This document shows, in pieces, positions 9,020 through 17,482 of a DNA stretch of 64,000 nt (position 1 is the stretch's first letter; each line of letters opens with the position of its first letter). Source of the stretch: Campylobacter bilis (lineage in GTDB: Bacteria > Campylobacterota > Campylobacteria > Campylobacterales > Campylobacteraceae); assembly GCF_016806695.1 (NCBI RefSeq), contig NZ_WUED01000006.1, forward strand, positions 43,627 through 107,626, in the 5' to 3' direction. The notes below the pieces were generated by a model. That model searched no databases and was not told where the DNA came from. It was given only the letters and a program-made list of their open reading frames with translations. The position numbers and the translations under genes are program-made.

Positions 9020-9641
9020 GCTTGATCTTAGCCTTTATCTTGTAGCTTCTAAAGGGCGAAAAAGTGATGCGTTTTTTTTAAACACTTTAGAAAATGCTAT
9101 AAAAGGTGGGGTAAGTATAGTGCAATTGCGCGAAAAAGAATTGAGTGCAAGAAAATTTTATGAACTTGGTTTAAAAGTGCAAAAACTTTGTAAGGCTTAT
9201 CAAATCCCTTTTATAATAAATGATAGGCTAGACATTGCTTTGGCTTTAGATGCTGATGGGGTTCATTTAGGACAAGAAGATTTAGAGCCGCACCTTGCAA
9301 GAAGGCTTTTGGGTGAAGAAAAAATCATAGGTTTGAGCTTGAAAAAATTAGAGCAATTAGCTTTCATACAAGGAGCAGATTATTTAGGTTGTGGAGCGAT
9401 TAAAACAACGCCTACTAAGAAAAGTTCGCTTTTAAGTCTTGATACTTTAATGAAAATTAGCCAAAAAAGTCCTCTTGGTGTAGTGGCTATAGGAGGTATT
9501 AATAAAGATGTGATAAAAGAATTAAAAGGTATAAATTTAAGTGGTATTGCTGTATTTGGAGCTATTATGCATGCTAAAGATGCTTTTTTAGCTGCTAAGG
9601 AATTAAAGCGTGAAATTAATGAAAATTTATCTCTTAAATAA
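9009..9641 (+). CDS. thiE: Thiamine-phosphate synthase ThiE
   Basis: A 210-aa TIM-barrel enzyme joining HMP-PP and thiazole phosphate. The canonical motifs are intact: VQLREKE near residue 38, FIINDRLDIAL near residue 68, DGVHLGQEDL near residue 84, IIGLSLK, GCGAIKTTPTKK and VVAIGGI. This makes it the functional ThiE of the window, in contrast to the divergent paralogue at about 39.3-39.9 kb. It overlaps thiD, and the next gene starts inside its 3' end. Confidence 0.94.
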   Translation: MRNKLDLSLYLVASKGRKSDAFFLNTLENAIKGGVSIVQLREKELSARKFYELGLKVQKLCKAYQIPFIINDRLDIALALDADGVHLGQEDLEPHLARRLLGEEKIIGLSLKKLEQLAFIQGADYLGCGAIKTTPTKKSSLLSLDTLMKISQKSPLGVVAIGGINKDVIKELKGINLSGIAVFGAIMHAKDAFLAAKELKREINENLSLK

Positions 9642-10248
9642 AACGCCTTTTGAAGGAGTGGAAAATCTTGTTTTAAATGAGCTTGTTTTTTATGATTTTA
9701 ATGTAGATTTGAATGAATATGATGCTTTAATTTGTACTTCTAAAAATGCTTTAAAAGCTTTAAAAAAAGCAAATATTGCATTAAATCTTAAACTTGATTT
9801 ATATACTGTAGGGCAAAGTAGTGCTGATTTTGCTAAAGATTTAGGCTTTAAAAAGATTAAATTTCCACAAAAAGCTTATGGAAAAAACCTTTTTAATGAA
9901 TTTAAAGACGAACTTAAAACAAAAAAATGTTTATATTTAAGAGCCAAACATATTGTTTCTGCTTTAAATTTAGATCTTAAAAATGCAGGCATTAATCTAG
10001 ATGAAAAAATTGTTTATGAAAATGTTTTTAAAAAAAGCGATAAGGTATTAAATCATCCTGCTATTTTTATTTTTACATCGCCTTTGGGCGTGGAGAATTT
10101 TCTAAAATTTTATACTTTAAGCACACAAGATAAAGCCATTGCTATAGGGCATACTACAGCACAAAGACTTTTAAAATTTAAAAATCTTTTTATATGCGAG
10201 AAGCAAAGTCTTCAAGCATGCGTTAAGCTTGCTAAAAGTTTGCTTTAG
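9619..10248 (+). CDS. hemD: Uroporphyrinogen-III synthase HemD
   Basis: A protein of about 209 aa with the loose two-domain architecture of HemD, which cyclises hydroxymethylbilane in haem synthesis. Recognisable parts are CTSKNALKAL (residues 33-42), VGQSSADFAKDLGF, LYLRAKH, and the C-terminal FTSPLGVENFLKF followed by AIGHTTAQRL. The open frame extends to a GTG at 9610, but ATG at 9619 is preferred because the protein then begins MKIYLLNKTPFEG, the expected first strand. It overlaps the 3' end of thiE. Its stop overlaps the convergent minus-strand gene by four bases. Confidence 0.85.
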   Translation: MKIYLLNKTPFEGVENLVLNELVFYDFNVDLNEYDALICTSKNALKALKKANIALNLKLDLYTVGQSSADFAKDLGFKKIKFPQKAYGKNLFNEFKDELKTKKCLYLRAKHIVSALNLDLKNAGINLDEKIVYENVFKKSDKVLNHPAIFIFTSPLGVENFLKFYTLSTQDKAIAIGHTTAQRLLKFKNLFICEKQSLQACVKLAKSLL

Positions 10249-10697
10249 TTTTTTGTCTTCCAGAAATTTTCTTTTGCATGAAATATAATGCTTTTTGTAA
10301 GTAAAATCTCATCATTGACATTTTTATTACTATTTAAAGCAATGCTAATATGAGCTATGATAATGCCATCTTTGCTTAAATTTGCATCTTTATTAAAATG
10401 AGAAAATTTAAAATCTTCGCATTGGATGGTTGGATAGAAATATTTTATTTTAATTAAAGCTTTTGCGTAATTAAAAGTTATCTTGTCTAAGCACTTTTTG
10501 TTTTCTTGTTTAGCTTTATATAAGAAATATTTAGAAAATTCTTTAGTATTATGACTTAAAATTTGAGCTTGAAGGTAATAATAAGTATCTTGAATCATTT
10601 TAGGAGTATAATTAGATATGTTTAGGTTTAAACTCATCCACAAGCTAATAAGAAGGATTAGAAAAACAGTCCAAATTAAAATATAAGCTTTTTTCAT
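10245..10697 (-). CDS. Small membrane-anchored protein, pseudopilin-operon member
   Basis: A 150-aa protein with a single N-terminal membrane segment (residues 5-25) behind MKKAY. The remainder is a soluble, Lys- and Asn-rich domain with two cysteines near residues 73 and 96. It is the last gene of the fliW-proC-ctsT run and overlaps the preceding gene by four bases. The N-terminus resembles a minor pseudopilin without the usual Glu at position +5. Position next to ctsT suggests a part in the transformation apparatus. No specific family recognised. Confidence 0.6.
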   Translation of the reverse strand: MKKAYILIWTVFLILLISLWMSLNLNISNYTPKMIQDTYYYLQAQILSHNTKEFSKYFLYKAKQENKKCLDKITFNYAKALIKIKYFYPTIQCEDFKFSHFNKDANLSKDGIIIAHISIALNSNKNVNDEILLTKSIIFHAKENFWKTKN

Positions 10698-11356
10698 AGC
10701 AGAAGTCTTTTTTCAAGACAATATTCTGTTTGTTCTTTAGAACAAATTTTTAATTTATTATTTTGTATTTGAAATACACTTATATTTTTTTCAAGCAGCC
10801 CTTGTTGTTTTAATTTATCATTGAATTTTGGTTTTAACTCATAGCTAAGTTCTTTGTTTGCTAAACTTATTGTGAGTTGGGCTTGCAAAGGAGTGAAAAA
10901 CCCTGTGAAATTTGCTATTATGGTATTGTTTTGTAAGGATATTGTCTCTATTTGATTATTTTTTAAAGCATAAATTATGTAATCATTATCATTGTATAGA
11001 TCTTTTCTGTTTTGAAATAGTGTATTAAGATCAGATTTTGGTAGGTAAAGTTTATTTTTATTTTCTAAAAGAAGTGCAGAATTGATCAAATAAAGCTTAT
11101 TATCTTTAAGATTTATTAATTGATCTTTTAAAAAGCATTGGAGCGTTTGGTTTAAAAAAGTAATTTGAGTGCAATTTTGTATTAATTTTTCTATTTTAAG
11201 CAAATTAAGATGCGTTTGAGTGATAAGTTCGTGTGTTTTTAAAGCATTAAAATTCAAAAGATGAAAATTGCTTAGGGGTTTTGAGAGTAGGCTTGCTATG
11301 ATTGCAAAAAGCAAAAGCGATAGAATGAATTCAAATAAGGTAAAGGCTTTACTCAT
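10694..11356 (-). CDS. Pseudopilin-like protein with prepilin N-terminus
   Basis: A 220-aa protein starting MSKAFTLFEFILSLLLFAII. This is a class III-like prepilin signal: short basic leader, Phe-Thr-Leu-x-Glu core, then a hydrophobic helix. It should be processed by a prepilin peptidase and assembled into a pseudopilus. The soluble part has three C-terminal cysteines (near 207-216) and one near 57. It lies between ctsT and the last gene of the operon, with four-base overlaps on both sides, consistent with a minor pseudopilin of the DNA-uptake machine. Confidence 0.7.
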   Translation of the reverse strand: MSKAFTLFEFILSLLLFAIIASLLSKPLSNFHLLNFNALKTHELITQTHLNLLKIEKLIQNCTQITFLNQTLQCFLKDQLINLKDNKLYLINSALLLENKNKLYLPKSDLNTLFQNRKDLYNDNDYIIYALKNNQIETISLQNNTIIANFTGFFTPLQAQLTISLANKELSYELKPKFNDKLKQQGLLEKNISVFQIQNNKLKICSKEQTEYCLEKRLLL

Positions 11357-11654
11357 TCTTTGAAGTAAACATTGTAGTTTTGATTTTGAAAGTATAGTTT
11401 TTTAAATTCAAATGCACCATCTTTGACAATTTGTTCTTGTAGGTTTATGGGCTGTAAATTTGAGCTTTGTATTAGGGTGGTTTTTAAACTTGCTTTTTCG
11501 TATAATCGATCTTGAAGTTTGTAAAGTCTTTCAATAATGTTTAAATTCTCGTGGTTTTTATAAAGATGAGTATAATATAAATAATGCCAACAAAAATTAA
11601 AGATAGGATTATCATAGCATGGATTAATTCTATAAATATAAAGGCTTTTTTCAT
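11353..11654 (-). pseudogene. ctsT: ctsT, pseudopilin-like transformation protein, frameshifted
   Basis: On the minus strand an ATG at 11654 overlaps the proC stop (ATGA) and opens with [19 protein letters not shown], a prepilin-type N-terminus. That frame reaches a stop after about 37 codons. The remainder (HENLNIIERLYKLQDRL onward, to 11353) continues in another frame. A five-A run on the minus strand (T5 at 11555-11559) is the likely lesion: six As would restore a 100-residue protein, the length I recall for C. jejuni CtsT, which is required for natural transformation. Its stop overlaps the next gene by four bases, as expected for the intact gene. It could also be a base-calling error. Confidence 0.75.
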
Positions 11655-12385
11655 TTAGTATTGCTAGCACTTATGGCTTCGAAAAAGCTGCCACGAATTC
11701 CTTTTTGTTCAAGCACTTTAATGCCTTTTATAGTAACGCCCCCTGGTGAACAAATGTTTTCTTTGATGATAGCAGGATGTTCTTGTTCTAATAAAGCACT
11801 TGAGCTTTTAAACAAAGATCGGGTCAGATTAAGACTAAGTTCTTTTGATAAGCCTTCACATACACCAGCATTGGCAATGCTTTCTGCCACAAGAGCTAAA
11901 AAAGCAGGAGCACAGCCGCTGATTGCCATAGCAGCACCCATTTGATCTTCATTGTCTAATTTATAAGCTGAACCAAAAGTGGTTAAAATTTTTAAGATTT
12001 CATCTTCAAAGAGGAAATTTTTGAGTATATAAGGCGTGGTAGAGGCTTGATATTTAGCTGCTGTATTAGGCATGATTCTAGCATAATTTTGAGCAGGGAT
12101 AATTTGCAATTTATTAAAGTCAGTATTGGCTAAAACAGAGATTAAAATGCGTGCTTGCCCTTTTAAGAGTTTAGCAACATTTTCTAAAGCATAGGGTTTA
12201 AAAGCTAAGATAAGATCTTTATTATTTATATCAAAATCTTCATAAAGTAAGATTTTAAAACCTTCTTTAGCAAAACTTTGAAGTTTTTCTAAATTTCTTC
12301 CTACTATGCAGATTTGATAATGATTTTTTAATCCATAGGCTAAGGCTTTTGCCATAGTTCCATTTGCAAGTATATAAAGCATCAT
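11651..12385 (-). CDS. proC: Pyrroline-5-carboxylate reductase ProC
   Basis: A 244-aa NAD(P)H-dependent reductase for the last step of proline synthesis. The N-terminal Rossmann strand ([18 protein letters not shown]) is followed by a second strand IVGRN. The family signature lies at the C-terminus: [19 protein letters not shown], then [17 protein letters not shown] and a final helix. The N-terminal glycine motif is somewhat divergent (ANGTMAKAL). It is coupled to fliW upstream and ctsT downstream by four-base overlaps. Confidence 0.92.
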   Translation of the reverse strand: MMLYILANGTMAKALAYGLKNHYQICIVGRNLEKLQSFAKEGFKILLYEDFDINNKDLILAFKPYALENVAKLLKGQARILISVLANTDFNKLQIIPAQNYARIMPNTAAKYQASTTPYILKNFLFEDEILKILTTFGSAYKLDNEDQMGAAMAISGCAPAFLALVAESIANAGVCEGLSKELSLNLTRSLFKSSSALLEQEHPAIIKENICSPGGVTIKGIKVLEQKGIRGSFFEAISASNTK

Positions 12386-12771
12386 TTTTTAATATAATTT
12401 GCAATTTGCTCAGCTTGAAAAAAATCAGGATAGTTAAGAGTGTCTAAAATCACTTGTACCATAGTATTATTATCAAGATTGATAACTACAGGTGCTAAAA
12501 AATTTACAGTGGACTCTTCGATGCTTTTTGCTATTGCTACTATATTGAAAATTTTCATATTAGATTGAGGTGTTAAACAAAGTAATTCCTGATAATAAGT
12601 TGGTATATCAAATTCATAATCAGGTCTGATTAAATAAGGATTAATCAAAACAAAAGAAAAGTCTTTTCCATCAAGACTTTTAAGCCTTACAAATACTTCA
12701 TCGATAGTTGAAAATTCCATATTTTTGGTCTCTTCGAAACCTAAAATAGGGCATTTAACAGCTAGAGTCAT
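12382..12771 (-). CDS. fliW: Flagellar assembly factor FliW
   Basis: A 129-aa protein with the FliW fold: [11 protein letters not shown] at the N-terminus, [20 protein letters not shown] in the middle, then [24 protein letters not shown]. FliW antagonises the RNA-binding regulator CsrA and binds flagellin, linking flagellin level to translation in Campylobacter. The gene leads the proC-ctsT operon. GGAGAAAAC precedes its ATG, and a candidate extended -10 box lies 30-35 bases upstream. Confidence 0.93.
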   Translation of the reverse strand: MTLAVKCPILGFEETKNMEFSTIDEVFVRLKSLDGKDFSFVLINPYLIRPDYEFDIPTYYQELLCLTPQSNMKIFNIVAIAKSIEESTVNFLAPVVINLDNNTMVQVILDTLNYPDFFQAEQIANYIKK

Positions 12772-12801
12772 GTTTTCTCCTCTAAGTTATAATCACTAAA
12801 T

Positions 12802-12807
12802 ATTCTA
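12802..12807 (-). promoter_or_regulatory. Candidate -10 box of the fliW-proC-ctsT operon
   Basis: Read on the minus strand the box is TAGAAT preceded by TGC, an extended -10 of the TGnTAGAAT type. It lies about 31 bases before the fliW ATG, and upstream DNA is AT-rich without a clear -35 box, as is usual for Campylobacter sigma-70 promoters. Confidence 0.5.
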
Positions 12808-12862
12808 GCATAAAATAAGTAATAATAGTCTTGAAATTTTAAAATTATTTAATTAAATTTAT

Positions 12863-12868
12863 TATAAT
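12863..12868 (+). promoter_or_regulatory. Candidate -10 box for bamD-lon
   Basis: A perfect TATAAT lies about 70 bases before the bamD start, in the divergent region shared with fliW. A second, weaker TAAAAT nearer the gene (12895-12900) could serve instead, so the exact start site is uncertain. Confidence 0.35.
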
Positions 12869-12937
12869 TTTAGAAGAACGTAATTATAAAATAGTTAAAA
12901 TACAGATTTTTTAATAATGAAATTTTTAAGGTAAGAT

Positions 12938-13585
12938 ATGAAAAAAAGCATTTTTTTATTGGTTTTAATAGGAATTTTTTTTAATGCGTGCAGTACAAAA
13001 AATGATGAGACTTTGTATAATCTTAGTGCTACTCAATGGTATAAGCAAATCATTAAAGATTTGCACGATAGAGATTTAGAAAAGGCTGATGATCATTATA
13101 ATGGTATGGCAAGTGAGCATGTTTCAGATCCTTTATTAGAAACTACTTTAATCATTCTAGCACAAGCTCATAGGGATGAAGAAGAGTATCAATTAGCGGA
13201 GTTTTATTTGGATGAGTATAATAAAAAATTTGGAAATTCGCGCAATGCTGATTATATTCGCTATCTTAAAATCAAGGCAAAATTTGATGCTTTTGCAGTG
13301 CCTAATCGCAATCAAGCTTTAATGCTTCAAAGTCAAAAAGAAATAGATAATTTTTTGCAAGATTATCCTTATACAGAATATAAACCTTTAGTTCAAACTA
13401 TGTTGACTAAATTTAATTTAGCTATTTTTTATCTTGATGGTACTATACAAAATTTATATCAACGCATCAATCATTATGAAAGTGCTAAAATTTACGAACA
13501 AAGACTTCAAGAAAATGAATTTTATAAGCAAGATATTATTAAACCAGAGCTTCCTTGGTATAGAAGTATATTTGAAAAATTTTAA
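12938..13585 (+). CDS. bamD: Outer-membrane assembly lipoprotein BamD
   Basis: A 215-aa lipoprotein. The signal peptide ends in the lipobox FFNAC with Cys18. The remainder is helical and TPR-like: LYNLSATQWYKQ, then ETTLIILAQAHRDEEEYQLAEFYLDEY and FLQDYPYTEYKPLV, the pattern of BamD/ComL. BamD is the essential lipoprotein partner of BamA in beta-barrel insertion. It lies 17 bases ahead of lon on the same strand, with an AAGG ribosome binding site before its ATG. Confidence 0.85.
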   Translation: MKKSIFLLVLIGIFFNACSTKNDETLYNLSATQWYKQIIKDLHDRDLEKADDHYNGMASEHVSDPLLETTLIILAQAHRDEEEYQLAEFYLDEYNKKFGNSRNADYIRYLKIKAKFDAFAVPNRNQALMLQSQKEIDNFLQDYPYTEYKPLVQTMLTKFNLAIFYLDGTIQNLYQRINHYESAKIYEQRLQENEFYKQDIIKPELPWYRSIFEKF

Positions 13586-13602
13586 TAAGCAAGGAATAGT
13601 AA

Positions 13603-15981
13603 ATGCAAATTGAACAAATACAGAATTATCCGGCAAATTTACCTGTATTAGTAGAGGATGAATTATTTTTATATCCTTTTATGATAACCCCTATTTTTAT
13701 CAATGATTCTTTAAATATGAAGGCATTAGAATTAGCAATTAAAAATGATAGTATGCTTTTTGTCGCACCTTCAAAACTTGAAAATGGAAGAAGTTTTGAT
13801 GAAATTTATCATTGTGGAGTGGTTGGAACTATTATGAGAAAGGTTCCTTTGCCAGATGGTAGGGTGAAAATACTGTTTCAAGGTTATGCTAAAGGCAAAA
13901 TTGTCCAAGCAATTTCTAATAAACCTTTAGAAGCTAAAATAGAACTTATAAAAGAAGATTTTTTAGAAGGAACTAGAAAAGAAGCCCTTCTTGAAGTCTT
14001 AAAAGAAAAGGTAAAAAGTCTAGCCAATATCAGCCATTATTTTTCTCCTGATCTTTTAAGGACTATTGAAGAAGGTTTTGATGCATCAAGAATTTGCGAT
14101 TTGATTTTAAATACTATACGTATAAAAAAACAAGTTGCTTGTGAGTTTTTTGTATTAACAAATCTTGAGCAAAAATTGCTAAAACTCATAGATCTTATTG
14201 CTGAAGAAATACAAGCAAATAAAATTCAAAAAGAAATTAAAAATAAAGTCCATTCTCGTATTGATAAAGTCAATAAAGAGTATTTTTTAAAAGAGCAATT
14301 AAGACAAATTCAAAAAGAACTTGGTTCAGACAGTCAAAAAGAAGATGAGGTAAGAGAATATCAAAGGCGTTTAGAATCAAAGAAAAAATTTATGTATGAA
14401 GATGCTTATAAAGAAATCAAAAAGCAAATTGAAAAATTTGAACGCATTCATCAGGATAATTCTGAAGCTTCTATGATTCAAACTTACATAGAAACTGCAC
14501 TTGATGTTCCTTTTGAAAAAATTTCTAAGAAAAAGCTTGATATAAAAGAAGTTTCTAAGCAACTTAATAATGATCATTATGCTTTAAATAAGCCTAAAGA
14601 GCGTATAGAAGAATATTTTGCTGTTAGAGAGCTTTTAGAAAAAAGAAAGATAGCAGATAAAGATGGGGTTAAAGTCATTCTTTGTCTTTATGGACCTCCG
14701 GGTGTGGGCAAAACTTCTTTGGCTAATTCTGTTGCTAAAGCATTAAAAAGAGAATTAATCCGCATTGCTTTAGGAGGTCTTGAAGATGTCAATGAGCTTC
14801 GCGGCCACCGCAGAACTTATATAGGTGCTATGCCCGGTCGTATTACTCAAGGGCTTATAGAAGCACGACAAATCAATCCTGTGATTGTTTTAGATGAGAT
14901 TGATAAATTAAACCGTAGTTTTAGAGGTGATCCTAGTGCTGTGCTTTTAGAAATTTTAGATCCAGAGCAAAATTCTAAATTTAGGGATTATTATTTGAAT
15001 TTTAATATTGATTTGAGTAAGGTGATTTTTATAGCAACGGCTAATGATATTAGCAATATTCCTGCACCTTTAAGAGATAGAATGGAATTTATAGAACTTA
15101 GTTCTTATACTCCTAGTGAGAAATTTCATATCATGAAAAAGTATTTAATCCCTAGCGAGCTTAAAAAACATGGTTTAAAGGCAAGTGAACTTTTTATCGA
15201 TGATGAGACTATAGAACTAATTATTAGTGATTATACCCGTGAATCAGGTGTTAGAAATTTACGTCGTAAAGTAGCAGAATTATGTCGTAAGAGTGTTAAA
15301 AAATTGCTTTTAGAAAAGATGAAAAAAGTTCATATTAATGTGAAAAATTTAAATGAATTTTTAGATAAAAAAGTATTTGAGATACAAAAAAATGATGGAG
15401 AAAATCAAATAGGTCAAGTTAATGGTTTGGCTTGGACAAGTGTAGGAGGTGATGTTTTAAAGATAGAAGCTATAAAGATTAAAGGCAAGGGAGAGCTAAT
15501 GCTTACAGGAAGCTTAGGCGATGTGATGAAAGAATCAGCTAGAATTGCTTTTAGTGTGATTAAAGTTTTAATCGATGAAGGGAAAATAAAAGTACCAAAA
15601 AACATGATATTAGATCCTAAAGTTCATGTTTATGATAGTTATAATCTTCATATACATGTTCCAGATGGAGCTACTCCAAAAGATGGGCCAAGTGCTGGCA
15701 TTGCTATGAGTACAGTAATTGCTTCGGTTTTTAGTGCTAAAAAGGTTAGAGCTGATGTTGCAATGACAGGTGAGATAGACTTAAAAGGCAAGGTTTTGCC
15801 TATAGGAGGGCTAAAAGAGAAATTAATTGCTGCTTATAAAGCAGAGATTCAAATTGCTTTAATTCCAAAGAAAAATTATGATAGAGATTTAAAGGATATA
15901 CCTGATGAAGTTAAACAAAATATGAAAATTATAGGGGTCGAGACTTTTGATGAAGTATTAAAATATGCATTAGTGCGTTAA
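13603..15981 (+). CDS. lon: ATP-dependent protease Lon
   Basis: A 792-aa protein of normal LonA length. The order is an N-terminal substrate-binding domain (about 1-200), a coiled region, the AAA+ module with Walker A GPPGVGKT near residue 364 and Walker B VIVLDEIDK, and the C-terminal protease domain. The catalytic dyad is Ser697 in KDGPSAGIAM and, by spacing, Lys740 in GGLKEKLIAA. Lon degrades damaged and regulatory proteins in the cytoplasm. It follows bamD and is probably co-transcribed with it. A bidirectional-looking terminator separates it from convergent rpsR. Confidence 0.97.
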   Translation: MQIEQIQNYPANLPVLVEDELFLYPFMITPIFINDSLNMKALELAIKNDSMLFVAPSKLENGRSFDEIYHCGVVGTIMRKVPLPDGRVKILFQGYAKGKIVQAISNKPLEAKIELIKEDFLEGTRKEALLEVLKEKVKSLANISHYFSPDLLRTIEEGFDASRICDLILNTIRIKKQVACEFFVLTNLEQKLLKLIDLIAEEIQANKIQKEIKNKVHSRIDKVNKEYFLKEQLRQIQKELGSDSQKEDEVREYQRRLESKKKFMYEDAYKEIKKQIEKFERIHQDNSEASMIQTYIETALDVPFEKISKKKLDIKEVSKQLNNDHYALNKPKERIEEYFAVRELLEKRKIADKDGVKVILCLYGPPGVGKTSLANSVAKALKRELIRIALGGLEDVNELRGHRRTYIGAMPGRITQGLIEARQINPVIVLDEIDKLNRSFRGDPSAVLLEILDPEQNSKFRDYYLNFNIDLSKVIFIATANDISNIPAPLRDRMEFIELSSYTPSEKFHIMKKYLIPSELKKHGLKASELFIDDETIELIISDYTRESGVRNLRRKVAELCRKSVKKLLLEKMKKVHINVKNLNEFLDKKVFEIQKNDGENQIGQVNGLAWTSVGGDVLKIEAIKIKGKGELMLTGSLGDVMKESARIAFSVIKVLIDEGKIKVPKNMILDPKVHVYDSYNLHIHVPDGATPKDGPSAGIAMSTVIASVFSAKKVRADVAMTGEIDLKGKVLPIGGLKEKLIAAYKAEIQIALIPKKNYDRDLKDIPDEVKQNMKIIGVETFDEVLKYALVR

Positions 15982-15999
15982 AAATACTTTATAGATTTT

Positions 16000-16022
16000 C
16001 CCGCTTTTTAAAAGTTAGCGGG
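16000..16022. terminator. Hairpin between convergent lon and rpsR
   Basis: CCCGCT at 16000-16005 pairs with AGCGGG at 16017-16022 around an AT-rich loop. It is the only GC-rich inverted repeat in this gap and lies between two genes that end toward each other, so it may stop transcription from both sides. The T-run is short. Confidence 0.6.
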
Positions 16023-16031
16023 AATTCAAGC

Positions 16032-16292
16032 TTATAAACCTTCAAAAGGATTATTTACTACATTTTTCCTATCAACTATATAAGGGATCAATGCTACGTG
16101 TCTTGCACGCTTGATTGCAATTTCTACCATTTCTTGGTATTTTTTGCTTGTGCCTGTTAAACGGCGTGGCATGATTTTAAATCTTTCAGATAAAGCATGT
16201 TTTAGCATTGCTGTGTCTTTATAATCAATGAATTCAACTTTTGCTTCAGTGTATTTGCAATATTTGCGAGAGTATTTTCTTTTTTCTGCCAT
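16032..16292 (-). CDS. rpsR: 30S ribosomal protein S18
   Basis: An 86-aa basic protein. The S18 signature is present: [18 protein letters not shown], then [30 protein letters not shown]. The N-terminus is [22 protein letters not shown]18 pairs with S6 on the platform of the small subunit. It is the last gene of the rpsF-ssb-rpsR operon. Confidence 0.98.
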   Translation of the reverse strand: MAEKRKYSRKYCKYTEAKVEFIDYKDTAMLKHALSERFKIMPRRLTGTSKKYQEMVEIAIKRARHVALIPYIVDRKNVVNNPFEGL

Positions 16293-16304
16293 AGTTTATC
16301 CTTT

Positions 16305-16853
16305 TTAAAATGGTAAATTAGTATCATCGCTATCATAAGCGTCGATGTCGATTTCTTTTATTTTTTCTTCATACTGTGGATTTTGGTTTTTTTGTGGAGT
16401 AGGATTTGATCTTGTTTTATTAAAGTTTTGGTTTTCACTCATATAAGGATCATAGCTTTGGTTTTCATAGCTTGAATTATAATTGTTGTTTGAAAAATTA
16501 CTATTATTGAAATTCCCTCCTTGAGGAGCGTTAGAATTGCCTAGCATTTCCATGTTTTCAACTTGTATGCTGTGTTTAGAACGGTTTTGTCCGTTTTGAT
16601 CACTCCATTGTTCAAATCTAAGACGACCTTCTATTAAAACTTTTGACCCTTTAGTGAGGTATTGATTTGCTATTTCTGCAGTACGACCATAAAAACTTAT
16701 ATCAATAAAACAAGTTTCTTCTCTTTTTTCTCCATTTGTAGTAAATCTTCTTGTCACTGCTATGGCTGATGCTCCAATGGCATTACCACTTTGCGCATAA
16801 CGCATTTCTATATCGCGTGTAAGATTCCCAACCAAAACGACTTTATTAAACAT
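16305..16853 (-). CDS. ssb: Single-stranded DNA-binding protein
   Basis: A 182-aa protein with an N-terminal OB fold (MFNKVVLVGNLTRDIEMRY, then FIDISFYGRTAEIANQYL and KVLIEGRLRFEQW). A Gly/Asn/Ser-rich linker of about 50 residues leads to the acidic tip DDTNLPF, which docks partner repair and replication proteins. Its position between rpsF and rpsR is conserved in many bacteria. Confidence 0.97.
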   Translation of the reverse strand: MFNKVVLVGNLTRDIEMRYAQSGNAIGASAIAVTRRFTTNGEKREETCFIDISFYGRTAEIANQYLTKGSKVLIEGRLRFEQWSDQNGQNRSKHSIQVENMEMLGNSNAPQGGNFNNSNFSNNNYNSSYENQSYDPYMSENQNFNKTRSNPTPQKNQNPQYEEKIKEIDIDAYDSDDTNLPF

Positions 16854-16861
16854 CTTTTTCC

Positions 16862-17239
16862 TTATTGATTTTCAGGGGCATCTAAAGGTTTGATTTCTTT
16901 TTTAGATTGCTTGATTCCATGGCTTAGTTTTTCCCAAGCTGCAATTTCTTTTTTATTTTCATATTTTACGATTAAAAATCTTATGATTTCTTCTGTGATT
17001 CTTAATACCCTTTCAAGCTCGGCAATGAGTTTTGTAGGAGCTTTGAAATAAATTACGAAATAAATTCCTCTTTCGTATTTTTTGATTTTATACGCTAATT
17101 TTCTAGTGCCCATGGGAACTATAGTTTCAATCTGTGCACCATTTTTGTTAAGGACTTCTTTAATGAATTCCAACTTTGCATTTACTTCTTCTTCAGTAAA
17201 TGTCGGCTTTAAAATAAATAAAACTTCATAATGTTTCAT
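16862..17239 (-). CDS. rpsF: 30S ribosomal protein S6
   Basis: A 125-aa protein with the S6 ferredoxin-like fold: [19 protein letters not shown] at the start, [23 protein letters not shown] in the centre, and [21 protein letters not shown]. The Lys-rich tail is poorly conserved. It leads the S6-SSB-S18 operon; AAGGAG precedes the ATG and a TATAAT box lies about 65 bases upstream. Confidence 0.98.
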   Translation of the reverse strand: MKHYEVLFILKPTFTEEEVNAKLEFIKEVLNKNGAQIETIVPMGTRKLAYKIKKYERGIYFVIYFKAPTKLIAELERVLRITEEIIRFLIVKYENKKEIAAWEKLSHGIKQSKKEIKPLDAPENQ

Positions 17240-17301
17240 TTTTTCTCCTTATGGATTAAGCCCATTTTCATGAGCAAGGATTTTGCACAATGCAAGCATA
17301 G

Positions 17302-17307
17302 ATTATA
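17302..17307 (-). promoter_or_regulatory. -10 box of the rpsF-ssb-rpsR operon
   Basis: On the minus strand the sequence is a perfect TATAAT, about 63-68 bases ahead of the rpsF ATG. It is preceded upstream by two further AGTATA units at 11-base steps. There is no -35 box. Confidence 0.6.
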
Positions 17308-17331
17308 CTCAAAGTATACTTAATGTATACT
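17304..17331. repeat. Three TATACT units at exact 11-base spacing
   Basis: TATACT begins at 17304, 17315 and 17326, one helical turn apart; the second is part of the palindrome AAGTATACTT (17312-17321). The array overlaps and extends upstream of the rpsF -10 box. It may be the phased AT signal that replaces the -35 box in Campylobacter promoters, or an operator. Confidence 0.55.
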
Positions 17332-17482
17332 TCAAAAATAGTTTTAATTTGTTTAGGCTTTTTGTTAAAAAGCATCTTTTATGCATTAATTTTAAGAAAT
17401 AATGAAGCTTGGTTTATTATTTTTGATATTGTATGGAATATTTTTTAAAATTATAATTAAATATGAAGTTATTGTGAAATAT

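Noticed and set aside
17240..17300. S6:S18 autoregulatory leader before rpsF
   Set aside because: A leader of about 60 bases exists, but I could not identify the conserved bulged stem with confidence.
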